A stretch of 11,710 nt of DNA from a bacterium (GCA_024710535.1 JANJUO010000475.1:1-11710), one strand, 5' to 3'. Positions 1 through 6,946 are shown, counted from the stretch's first letter. Notes: generated by a model from the letters alone, not told the origin. Program-made: numbers and translations.

Positions 1-668
1 CCAGTAATTGTGGCATGCACACCCGATTTGAGCATAAAAATCCACATAATAACACCACCAATCAGATACGGAATCAGGTTCATCACCTTCATTCTATTCA
101 TCACGAGCAAAATTGCAAAAACACCCAAGGAAATCATCAAATTCATCACGCTCAATGTAGATGTATAAAAAACTGCAATGATAATGATTGCACCCAAATC
201 ATCGATTACAGCAAGAGCCGTTAGAAATATTTTCAGAGAAATTGGCACTCGATTACCTAAAAGCGATAGTATTCCTAATGCAAACGCAATATCTGTAGCC
301 ATAGGAATACCGGCTCCGCTTGAAGTTTCGGTGCCGAAATTCAAAGCCATATAAATGCTCGCAGGCACAACAATACCACCCAATGCGGCAAATATTGGCA
401 ACATAGCATCTTTGATATTAGATAATTCACCTTGATAAACTTCTCGCTCGAGCTCCAAGCCAATCATCAGAAAGAAAATCGCCATCAAAGCATCGTTTAT
501 CCAATGCTCAATACTCAATCCTGCTAACTTCAACTGCCAAAAATGTATATAATCTTCGCCATAAAATGAATTTGCAATAACAAGCGATACAATCGTGCAT
601 GCAATCAGAATTAAACCACTTGATTTTTCGCTATCAAAAAAGTCTTTAAATAGTTTTGTTAATTTCAT
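1..668 (-). CDS. nhaA: Na+/H+ antiporter NhaA, C-terminal part beyond the window
   Basis: This is an inner-membrane antiporter that exports Na+ in exchange for H+ and contributes to pH and sodium homeostasis. Translating the minus strand from the ATG at 668-666 gives 222 residues beginning MKLTKLFKDFFDSEKSSG, then successive hydrophobic helices. Family hallmarks are FFLMIGLELEREVYQGEL (about 69-86), a GIPMATDIAFALG segment with Asp126, and LAVIDDLGAIIII with the Asp156-Asp157 pair. The 30-residue spacing between these acidic sites equals that of E. coli Asp133 and Asp163/164, which carry ion binding. The frame is open to base 1, so roughly 40% of a typical ~390-residue protein lies outside. 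An AAGGG ribosome site sits just upstream of the start. The gene diverges from its right-hand neighbour. Identity is secure; only the truncation limits the entry. Confidence 0.95.
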   Translation of the reverse strand, partial: MKLTKLFKDFFDSEKSSGLILIACTIVSLVIANSFYGEDYIHFWQLKLAGLSIEHWINDALMAIFFLMIGLELEREVYQGELSNIKDAMLPIFAALGGIVVPASIYMALNFGTETSSGAGIPMATDIAFALGILSLLGNRVPISLKIFLTALAVIDDLGAIIIIAVFYTSTLSVMNLMISLGVFAILLVMNRMKVMNLIPYLIGGVIMWIFMLKSGVHATIT

Positions 669-1036
669 TTCTACCCTTTTAACAATTTGAACAACATACT
701 TATACAATATAATGTAAATTCATAAAAAATATAAATTTTTAGACTTATTTTTCGGATAATTATTGTTTGATTCAAACTGATTAATTTGAAAAAACAAATA
801 TGATTCCTTAAAAAAGTACGAAAAGATCTTGCTAAATGAAAAAAAATCTTCCAATAAAAACACTTCGGCTTCATTGGAATTCTGAGAGATGATGATGTGA
901 GAGTTAAGAATGCACTAATTCTTGCGGAGGAAGGTAAACCATGAATAAAAAATATAATTGAAATAATAACGTCAAAATTTTTTGAGTTTGTTTAATAATT
1001 CTTTTGTAATATTCTAAAAATTCAAGGCACAAAATT
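669..1036. other. AT-rich gap between nhaA and the Rpn-like gene
   Basis: These 368 bases separate divergent genes, so both promoters should lie here, but no convincing -35/-10 pair could be assigned. The left two thirds are very AT-rich and show no coding signal. Bases 858-961 are different: they hold a short coding-like remnant, described separately. The 67-codon minus-strand reading frame at 671-874 is rich in Phe, Ile and Leu from A/T runs and overlaps the likely nhaA leader, so it is not called as a gene. Confidence 0.5.
858..944 (+). pseudogene. Possible gene remnant with an ATGA overlap
   Basis: From the stop at 855-857 to the TGA at 942-944 the plus strand reads 28 codons, including FGFIGILRDDDVRVKNALI. 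Its balanced charged/hydrophobic composition is unlike the surrounding low-complexity DNA. No start codon precedes it. Its stop overlaps an ATG at 941 in the ATGA arrangement used by coupled genes, with a GGAGGAAGG ribosome-site-like run at 926-934. The downstream frame ends after six codons (941-961). It looks like the end of one gene and the start of another after decay or deletion. The family is not recognised, and chance is a real alternative. Confidence 0.25.
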
Positions 1037-1903
1037 ATGAATAGTAATAAATTAATACGATTTGATTGGGCAATGAAAACAATTTTGCGAGATAAAGCAA
1101 ACTTTGATATTCTTGAAGGGTTTCTTTCCGCTTTGCTTGAAGATGATGAAATAAAGGTATTGAATATTTTGGAAAGCGAAAGCAATCAAAATTCAGAAAT
1201 TGATAAATATAACCGTGTAGATTTGTTGATTGAGGACAAAGACAAACGCAAAATTTACATAGAAATTCAAAATACTCGTGAAACAGATTATTTACAAAGT
1301 TTGCTTTATGCCACATCCAAAATAATTGTTGACCATCAAAAACTTGGCGATGATTTCCGAAATATCAGCAAAGTAATTTCGATTAGCATTATGTATTTCA
1401 ATCTTGGAATTGGCGATGATTATATTTATCATGGTACCAATGAATTTGTTGGCTTGAATACTGGCACAAAGTTAATAGTAAAAAAACAACAAAATTTAAA
1501 AGACAGTATCGAGCCAAAGTATAAATTTGTTGAAACCAATATATTCCCGGAATATTATTTAATAACTGTTGAGCGTTATCAAAACATAATCAAAAAGAAG
1601 ATAGATGAGTGGATTTATATGTTCAAAAATAATGAAATTGCAGAAGGTTCAAGCTCCAAAAATATTGCCCAAGCCAGACAGAAACTATCAGAAATAAATA
1701 TGGATGACCAAGAGCGAAAAATTTACGAAAAATATATAATTAATACAGTTCGAGATAGAGATGCACTAAACACTGCAAAAGAAGAGGGAGATAAGAAAGC
1801 GAGAATTGAAGTAGCGAAGAATTTGTTATTGAATGGAGTTCCAATCGAAATAATTGTTAAATCGACTGGATTAAATGAAGCAGAAATTGAAAAATTAAAA
1901 TAA
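1037..1903 (+). CDS. Rpn/PDDEXK-family putative nuclease
   Basis: This 288-residue protein resembles the Rpn (recombination-promoting nuclease) family, often labelled PD-(D/E)XK nuclease family transposase. Family members are DNA nucleases linked to recombination, and some to phage defence; they are not classical transposases. The N-terminal third has the family start (FDWAMKTILRDKANFDILEGF) and a plausible PD-(D/E)xK core: Asp62 in RVDLLIEDK and Glu76-x-Gln78 in IYIEIQNTRE. In the ExQ variant Gln replaces the usual Lys. The C-terminal tail (about 247-288) is helical, with EEGDKKARIEVAKNLLLNG and then TGLNEAEIEKLK, as in many Rpn proteins. The start is the ATG at 1037; only a weak purine-rich site precedes it. 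The gene stands alone between long AT-rich gaps, which fits independent acquisition. No terminal inverted repeats were seen. The family is confident; the biological role is unknown. Confidence 0.85.
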   Translation: MNSNKLIRFDWAMKTILRDKANFDILEGFLSALLEDDEIKVLNILESESNQNSEIDKYNRVDLLIEDKDKRKIYIEIQNTRETDYLQSLLYATSKIIVDHQKLGDDFRNISKVISISIMYFNLGIGDDYIYHGTNEFVGLNTGTKLIVKKQQNLKDSIEPKYKFVETNIFPEYYLITVERYQNIIKKKIDEWIYMFKNNEIAEGSSSKNIAQARQKLSEINMDDQERKIYEKYIINTVRDRDALNTAKEEGDKKARIEVAKNLLLNGVPIEIIVKSTGLNEAEIEKLK

Positions 1904-2322
1904 ATATGCAATCATCTGGAGAATGTGCGTTTGGTATTCAAGGACTGGAACCTGAATTCCGGAAATTATGTTTTACTGCCATTCTCTAATTAACCGAATC
2001 TTTAGCAATTGGACATAGAGTCAAATAGATTGTACTAAGTAAGTCGGTGCTTCTCAGACGACAAAATTAACCTAAATTTAAGAATTGAAAGCTACAGAAA
2101 CTATTGATGGAAGAAGAATCCCTATAAGAGCTGTTATATAGTTCTCATTTAATAAAGTTGCATTACGCTTCAAAGCAATGAGATACTGTTGTAATTTGAG
2201 CAATTTAATGAATAATTTAAATTAATAATTATCATCTAATAGATTTTTTACTGAAATTTCTGAAATTTTTATTAGTTTTATAGTTGTTAGTTGTACAATT
2301 TTTTAAATAGTATTTGTTAAAT
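1904..2322. other. 419-base gap without a recognisable gene
   Basis: No frame on either strand holds a convincing gene. A 26-codon plus-strand frame starts at the ATG at 1906, immediately after the upstream stop, and has no ribosome site. Bases 1912-2100 are less A/T-biased than the rest and contain short protein-like readings in more than one frame, which could be decayed coding sequence, but no family was recognised. A tandem 9-base repeat, CTGAAATTT twice, lies at 2251-2268. The promoter of the TPR operon should lie near the right end but was not identified. No hairpin terminator for the upstream gene is evident. Confidence 0.5.
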
Positions 2323-2955
2323 ATGAATTCATTTAGAAATCTGATTATAATTTGCTTTGTAGCAATGATTGGGAATTTATTTTCTCAGCAAACTTCATTA
2401 CTGCAAACTGCGAATAATGCATTAAAAAGCAGAAATTACGAAGTTGCTATCCAAAATTTCTCAAAAGCAATCGAAATCAACGATAAATACGCAATGTCTT
2501 ATTACGGTAGGGGTTTAGCGTATCATTATTCTGCAAATTATCAGCAGGCATTGCTTGATTTCACAAAGACATTATCGCTTGATACATCATTTATCGATCC
2601 CTATCTTGCCAGAAGTATCACTCTTACTGAAATGGGGGAATACAACAAAGCTATGCTTGATGTAACCCGATATATCACAAAAAATCCAAATTCTGCAGAA
2701 GCATATTACACAAAGGCAAATTTGTATTACTATCTCGAAGAAGATGATTCTGCAATTGAAGAATATACAAAAGCAGTGAAAGCCAATCCTAATTTTGGGA
2801 TTGCTTACTATGGTAGAGGTGTTGTTTATAAATTGAAGGGTTTGAAAGATTTGGCGTTGAAAGATTTCGACAGATATTTGCAACTCAATGGTAATATGGA
2901 CAGCCTTGAAGAAGAAACAAAACGAATTATAGATGAAATTTCAAAGGAAGAATAG
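2323..2955 (+). CDS. Secreted tetratricopeptide-repeat protein
   Basis: This 210-residue protein begins with a signal peptide (about 1-21, FRNLIIICFVAMIGNLFS, cleavage probably before QQ). It then consists almost wholly of about five 34-residue TPR units from about residue 24 to 193. Repeated signatures are A-x-x-Y-x-x-A-I-x-x-F-x-K-A-I-x-x-N and YYGRGLAYHY / YYGRGVVYKL. A charged helix ends it (EEETKRIIDEISKEE). TPR arrays bind proteins or peptides, so a periplasmic or outer-membrane-associated scaffold is likely. The ATG at 2323 is preferred over an in-frame TTG at 2314 because it begins directly at the signal peptide. It lies 8 bases before the DUF6029 gene, whose ribosome site overlaps this stop codon, so the two are probably cotranscribed and coupled. 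The specific partner is unknown. Confidence 0.88.
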   Translation: MNSFRNLIIICFVAMIGNLFSQQTSLLQTANNALKSRNYEVAIQNFSKAIEINDKYAMSYYGRGLAYHYSANYQQALLDFTKTLSLDTSFIDPYLARSITLTEMGEYNKAMLDVTRYITKNPNSAEAYYTKANLYYYLEEDDSAIEEYTKAVKANPNFGIAYYGRGVVYKLKGLKDLALKDFDRYLQLNGNMDSLEEETKRIIDEISKEE

Positions 2956-2963
2956 GAGATTCT

Positions 2964-4601
2964 ATGAAAAAATTACTTGCCATTCTTGTTTTGGCAATTT
3001 TCCCATATCTTGTTTATTCGCAAGATGTTAGTTCAGGTCAATTATCGGGAAATTTCCAGCTTGAAGCCCAATCTTATGTAACTGATTCGGTTATAGGTGC
3101 TGAAAATGTTCCGGATAAAATACGCTCAAATGCATATTTGAACCTGATATACACAACAGGAAAATATGAAGTTGGGATGCGTTACGAAAACTATATGAAG
3201 CCATTGCTCGGATTCGAACAAAATTACGAAGGGCAAGGAATTCCATATCGTTATGCGACTTATAAATCAGATTTCTTGGATGTTACTGCCGGAAATTTTT
3301 ATGAGCAATTTGGTAGCGGAATGATTTTCAGGGCTTATGAAGAATGGACTTTAGGTATTGATAATTCACTTGATGGATTCAGATTTAAAATCAGACCAAC
3401 CGAAGGAGTGGAATTTACAGGGCTTATTGGCAAGCAGAGATTATATTGGGATATGAGTCGCGGCTCGGTTCGTGGCGGAAATCTCGAATTGAATATCAAT
3501 GAATTGATAAATGGTTTATTACCTGATGATTATCAATTATTATTAGGTGGTAGCTTGGTTAGTAAATATCAAGCAGATGATAATTCCTTTTTGAATCTTC
3601 CTGAAAATACACTTGCTTATTCAACAAGGGCAGAACTTGCCGGAACATCTTTCAATTTTGAAGTCGAATACTCTTATAAATATAACGATCCAAACGCCAG
3701 CAATAAATATAATTTCAATCCCGGAAGTGGTCTCTTGATTTCTGGCTCATACTTTACTGATGGTTTAGGAATTTCATTGATGGCGCATAGAATTGATAAT
3801 TTGGATTTCCGTAGTGATAGATCTGCAAGAGGAAATGAATTATTGATTAATTACATTCCACCTTTGACTGTTCAGCATACTTATGGCTTGGCATCAATTT
3901 ATCCATTTTCAACCAAAATGAATGGGGAAGCTGGAATTCAGGCAGAAATCAACTATTTGATCCCAAAAGATTTCTTCTTGGGTGGTTCTAATATAACAAT
4001 TAATTATTCTATTGTTAAAGAATTAGACACAACTTGGGTTGATAAATATGAATATACAAGCAATTCTATGTTTGGAGAAAGAACATATTTTCAGGATTTG
4101 AATTTTGAAATTCAAACAAAATGGACAAAAGACTTCAAATCTCTTATAAAATATTTGAACATCACTTATGATAAAGATATTATGGAGAATGAAGGTGCAC
4201 CTGATTACGGTAAAGTAAAAGCAGACATTCTTGTATTAGATTTGACTTATAATTTCAATAGAAAACATTCATTAAGAACAGAACTTCAGCATATTTGGGC
4301 AAAACAGGATTCTGCATTGATTGTTCCAGATAATGTAAATGGTAATTGGATGCAAATTTTGTTTGAATATACAATTGCTCCACAATGGTTTTTTACTTTT
4401 TATGACCAATTCAATTACGGAAACGATAAAGAAGAAAACCAAATACACTATTTGAATGGCTCAATTGCATATATTTTCAAATCTAATAGAGTTCAATTAG
4501 GATATGGCAAACAGCGAAAAGGAATTTTGTGTGTTGGTGGTGTTTGTAGAGCGGTACCTGCATCGAATGGCTTTTATTTAAGTGTTTCATCTTCATTTTA
4601 A
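2964..4601 (+). CDS. DUF6029-type outer-membrane beta-barrel protein
   Basis: This 545-residue protein has a signal peptide (MKKLLAILVLAIFPYLVYS, cleavage near residue 19). A long series of alternating-polarity strands rich in Tyr, Asn, Gly and aromatic residues follows, ending in the terminal Phe of YLSVSSSF, the usual outer-membrane barrel sorting signal. The layout and motifs (YRYATYKSDFLDVTAGNFYEQFGSGM; GIDNSLDGF) match the DUF6029 family of Bacteroidota, whose function is not established. The whole protein contains only two cysteines, Cys523 and Cys528, in CVGGVC next to the final strand. The start is supported by TAGGAG at 2953-2958, with 5 bases to the ATG. It is the middle gene of the TPR - barrel - Omp28-like operon. 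The barrel assignment is firm; the cargo or role is unknown. Family naming is from memory of conserved motifs. Confidence 0.85.
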   Translation: MKKLLAILVLAIFPYLVYSQDVSSGQLSGNFQLEAQSYVTDSVIGAENVPDKIRSNAYLNLIYTTGKYEVGMRYENYMKPLLGFEQNYEGQGIPYRYATYKSDFLDVTAGNFYEQFGSGMIFRAYEEWTLGIDNSLDGFRFKIRPTEGVEFTGLIGKQRLYWDMSRGSVRGGNLELNINELINGLLPDDYQLLLGGSLVSKYQADDNSFLNLPENTLAYSTRAELAGTSFNFEVEYSYKYNDPNASNKYNFNPGSGLLISGSYFTDGLGISLMAHRIDNLDFRSDRSARGNELLINYIPPLTVQHTYGLASIYPFSTKMNGEAGIQAEINYLIPKDFFLGGSNITINYSIVKELDTTWVDKYEYTSNSMFGERTYFQDLNFEIQTKWTKDFKSLIKYLNITYDKDIMENEGAPDYGKVKADILVLDLTYNFNRKHSLRTELQHIWAKQDSALIVPDNVNGNWMQILFEYTIAPQWFFTFYDQFNYGNDKEENQIHYLNGSIAYIFKSNRVQLGYGKQRKGILCVGGVCRAVPASNGFYLSVSSSF

Positions 4602-4610
4602 GGATATAAT

Positions 4611-5459
4611 ATGAAAAAGATAAATTTAATAATTAGTGTAATTTTTGCATTGATAAGCATTGTATTCATAAGTTCATGCGATGAAATTAATCGACCTTAT
4701 GAAGAGAAATCAGGTCCTATTGATGTTGATACAACAAAGAAAAAAATTCTGATTGAGGATTTTACCGGTCATTTTTGTGGGAATTGTCCTGAAGCAAGAG
4801 AAGTTGCCGAGCGATTAACAGAAACATACAGCAATGTATATACAATTAGCATTCATGAAGGACCTCTTGCCAAATCATTGCCTGGAATATTCAAATATAA
4901 TTGGATTGTTCCCGAAGCAACAGCACTTGCAACAAAATTTAAATTGGTTGCAACACCTTTTGGCTTGATTAACCGTACAGTGTTCAATGGTAAATCATTA
5001 ATTACTCCTGACTCTTGGGAAGCAGCTGTACAAGCAGAATTAACTAAAACTGCCGATATTGGCATATCAGCAACTGCTTCATATAATTCTACAACAAAAG
5101 AAATTAGTTTTAATGGCGAAATCAAATTTATAAAAGCCGGAACAGGCAAAGAATATTTAGTTGTTTATGTAATTGAAGATTCTATCATTAAGCCACAAAA
5201 AAATGATTTTATTAAACCATTCCCTTATGATACATTTTATGTTCATAAACATGTTATGCGTGCATCAATGAACGGTAATTTTGGCGAACCTCTTTCTGAA
5301 ACTGTAATATCAGCAGGAAATAAAGTTACAAAGAATATTAAATACACAATTCCCGCTGAAAAAGATTGGAGAACTGAGCATTTGGAATTAATTGCAATTG
5401 TAAGAAATAATGATACAGAAGAAATTCTACAAGTTGAAAAAGTAAAAATTAAGAAATAG
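4611..5459 (+). CDS. Omp28-like thioredoxin-fold lipoprotein
   Basis: This 282-residue protein starts with a lipoprotein signal peptide ending in the lipobox FISSC (Cys23 acylated), so it is membrane-anchored, probably in the outer membrane. A thioredoxin-like domain follows: strand KKILIEDFTG, the motif C56-G-N-C59, helix PEAREVAERLTETY, and the Thr115-cisPro116 loop in VATPFGLINR. The C-terminal half (about 145-282) is beta-rich. This arrangement matches the Omp28-related family of Bacteroidota, named after a Porphyromonas gingivalis surface protein. CxxC with cis-Pro suggests thiol-disulfide chemistry, which is inferred here. It lies 9 bases after the barrel gene, with AAGGA at 4600-4604 as ribosome site, and is followed by a strong terminator, so it is the last gene of the operon. 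Apart from the lipid-modified Cys23, the only cysteines are the CGNC pair. Confidence 0.88.
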   Translation: MKKINLIISVIFALISIVFISSCDEINRPYEEKSGPIDVDTTKKKILIEDFTGHFCGNCPEAREVAERLTETYSNVYTISIHEGPLAKSLPGIFKYNWIVPEATALATKFKLVATPFGLINRTVFNGKSLITPDSWEAAVQAELTKTADIGISATASYNSTTKEISFNGEIKFIKAGTGKEYLVVYVIEDSIIKPQKNDFIKPFPYDTFYVHKHVMRASMNGNFGEPLSETVISAGNKVTKNIKYTIPAEKDWRTEHLELIAIVRNNDTEEILQVEKVKIKK

Positions 5460-5485
5460 AACTTAATTGTTTATGGTTTGATTTT

Positions 5486-5534
5486 AAAAACAGGAATGAT
5501 TGTGATAAATTTTGAGCATTCGTTCCTGTTTTTT
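5486..5534 (+). terminator. Rho-independent terminator of the TPR-barrel-Omp28 operon
   Basis: AAAAACAGGAA (5486-5496) pairs perfectly with TTCCTGTTTTT (5523-5533). The stem extends inward by a U-G wobble and two more pairs. The 3' arm runs into six T's at 5529-5534. It begins 26 bases after the Omp28-like stop codon. The A-run on the 5' side could also give some activity on the other strand. Confidence 0.88.
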
Positions 5535-5680
5535 ATATCTATATTATTGGCTTAATCTATCATTCGTGCTTGAAATTAAAATAAATTTTTATAAAATCGT
5601 TAATAATTATAAGAATTTTGTAACTTTTTAACCTTTTGAATTGTCTTTAGTATTGAGAATTGAGCAAAATTGAAATATTT

Positions 5681-6640
5681 ATGAACAGCAAATACATATT
5701 ATTTTTATTGGTAATTTTTCTGATGATATTTTCATCGGCAAAAATTTCTATGTCCACTGATAATATTGAGTTTGTTAATGCAAAGATGAATTTTTTCCAG
5801 CCGGTAATTCAAAAATTATTGAAAAAAGGTGTAGATTCAGCATTTATTTTTAAAATAATCGAAGATGAAAGAACTCAATTCGATGAAAAGTTTGTAAAAA
5901 TTAATGTAACAGGTTTTTTGAAAAAAGCCGATTACTCACATAATTATAATGCAAATTCAATCAAAAAGTCCAAAAAATTTCTTGAAGATAATTTCAATCT
6001 TCTTAGTGAGGCTGAATTTAAATATGGAGTGCCCAAAGAAGTTATAACATCGATTCTTTGGATTGAAACAAAACATGGCTCCTATCTTGGTAATAATAGA
6101 ATTGTAAGTGTTTATTTAAGTACGGCAATGTGCGATCATCCGGAATATGTTCAGGCAAACAAAGATGAGTTGCGTTTGAATTTCTCTGGAGAAAAAGATT
6201 CTTTAGCAAAATTAGAGAAAAAAATTGACGAACGATCCGCAAAGAAAGCAAGTTGGGCATTAGATCAATTGGTTGCCTTGAATAAAATGGATAAATTATC
6301 TTATATAAATGTATTGGAATTGAAGGGAAGTTGGGCTGGTGCATTTGGATGGTCTCAATTTTTGCCATCGAGTTATATGAGCTGGGCAGTAGATGGGAAT
6401 AATGATGAAAAAATAGATTTGTTTGATGTTGAAGATGCAATTTTTAGCGTAGCAAATTATTTGAAAACGAATGGGTGGGGCGAGAGTAATGAAGCAAAAC
6501 GTAAAGCAGTATTTCATTATAACAATTTGAACGACTATGTCAATGCTGTGCTGAAATTAGCAGACAAAATTAAGCCTATTGCTGAAGTTGATTCATTAGA
6601 AAATGAAATTCCACCACCATTAAATCAGCAAATGCGATGA
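5681..6640 (+). CDS. MltB-like lytic murein transglycosylase
   Basis: This 319-residue protein is a peptidoglycan lytic transglycosylase of the MltB/SLT_2 type. It cleaves the MurNAc-GlcNAc bond with formation of 1,6-anhydroMurNAc, in the periplasm. It starts with a hydrophobic export segment (KYILFLLVIFLMIFSSA) and has no obvious lipobox, unlike E. coli MltB. The catalytic region is clear: YGVPKEVITSILWIETKHGS with Glu129 as the expected general acid/base, GSWAGAFGWSQFLPSSYM (216-233), then the calcium-loop-like DGNNDEKIDLFDVEDA (238-253) and VANYLKTNGWG. The last motif is YNNLNDYVNAVL. The ATG at 5681 is chosen over an in-frame TTG at 5660 because it leads directly into the signal sequence. 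It stands between an upstream terminator and the flagellin promoters, so it is probably transcribed separately. A role in opening the wall for the flagellum is possible but rests only on position. Confidence 0.9.
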   Translation: MNSKYILFLLVIFLMIFSSAKISMSTDNIEFVNAKMNFFQPVIQKLLKKGVDSAFIFKIIEDERTQFDEKFVKINVTGFLKKADYSHNYNANSIKKSKKFLEDNFNLLSEAEFKYGVPKEVITSILWIETKHGSYLGNNRIVSVYLSTAMCDHPEYVQANKDELRLNFSGEKDSLAKLEKKIDERSAKKASWALDQLVALNKMDKLSYINVLELKGSWAGAFGWSQFLPSSYMSWAVDGNNDEKIDLFDVEDAIFSVANYLKTNGWGESNEAKRKAVFHYNNLNDYVNAVLKLADKIKPIAEVDSLENEIPPPLNQQMR

Positions 6641-6717
6641 AATTGATATTTTATAGCCAAATAGATAATAATAGCCGCAAAAAAATAAGAAATTTATAGT
6701 ATTAGAAATATTTTATC

Positions 6718-6744
6718 TAAAGAAATTCAGAAATACTCCGATAA
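6718..6744 (+). promoter_or_regulatory. Distal sigma-28 (FliA) promoter of the flagellin operon
   Basis: TAAAGAAA at 6718-6725, an 11-base spacer and TCCGATAA at 6737-6744 match the enterobacterial FliA consensus TAAAGTTT-N11-GCCGATAA. The -10 half matches at 7 of 8 positions and the -35 half at 6 of 8, at the exact consensus spacing. A transcript from here would have a leader of roughly 240 bases. Confidence 0.6.
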
Positions 6745-6757
6745 AATAAATTAAGAT

Positions 6758-6908
6758 ATGTTCTTTGAAAAAAATATATTAAGTACACATTGATAAAAGC
6801 TTTGTCAATTAAAAGAAATGTATGTTTGGCATAGAAATTGTAATACATACAGTTAATGTTCTTTGAAAAAATTAATAAAAATGAAATAATTGCTAAAGTT
6901 TTTGTCAA
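6758..6908 (+). repeat. Imperfect tandem duplication in the flagellin upstream region
   Basis: Two conserved blocks occur twice at an offset of about 98-100 bases. ATGTTCTTTGAAAAAA is identical at 6758-6773 and 6856-6871. A 20-base block starting ATTG and ending TTTGTCAA matches at 16 of 20 positions between 6789-6808 and 6889-6908. The second copy of the latter carries the -35 of the proximal sigma-28 promoter; the first copy keeps TAAA but has lost the -10. TGTTCTTTGA also resembles the boxA antitermination element of rRNA leaders. Divergence between the blocks is high, so the duplication would be old. Confidence 0.55.
6819..6851. promoter_or_regulatory. Inverted repeat between the two sigma-28 promoters
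   Basis: TGTATGT (6819-6825) and ACATACA (6845-6851) form a perfect 7-base inverted repeat with a 19-base centre. It could be an operator or a weak RNA stem in transcripts from the distal promoter. In such AT-rich DNA a chance origin is quite possible. Confidence 0.25.
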
Positions 6909-6920
6909 GAGTGTCGATAA
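6894..6920 (+). promoter_or_regulatory. Proximal sigma-28 (FliA) promoter of the flagellin operon
   Basis: TAAAGTTT at 6894-6901 is a perfect match to the FliA -35 consensus. After exactly 11 bases comes GTCGATAA at 6913-6920, differing from GCCGATAA at one position. Transcription would start near 6927, giving a leader of about 63 bases before the flagellin ATG. It fits the expected class 3 control of flagellin genes and the FlgM-like anti-sigma gene at the end of the operon. Confidence 0.85.
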
Positions 6921-6946
6921 AAGAAAAAGTAGGAATTAAATAAGTT

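Noticed and set aside
671..874. 67-codon minus-strand reading frame upstream of nhaA
   Set aside because: Its residues come from A/T runs, it overlaps the probable nhaA leader, and no ribosome site or family motif is visible.
904..1316. Minus-strand frames overlapping the Rpn-like gene
   Set aside because: They are antisense to a gene with recognisable family motifs and have no protein-like signature of their own.
2314..2322. TTG start for the TPR protein
   Set aside because: An ATG three codons later begins directly at the signal peptide, so the TTG is not needed.
5660..5680. TTG start for the lytic transglycosylase
   Set aside because: It would add charged residues before the signal sequence; the ATG at 5681 gives a normal export signal.
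6821..6828. TATGTTTG as a Bacteroidota-type TAnnTTTG -7 promoter element
   Set aside because: The only upstream TTTG (6801-6804) is at a spacing that looks too short, and the sigma-28 sites explain the region better.
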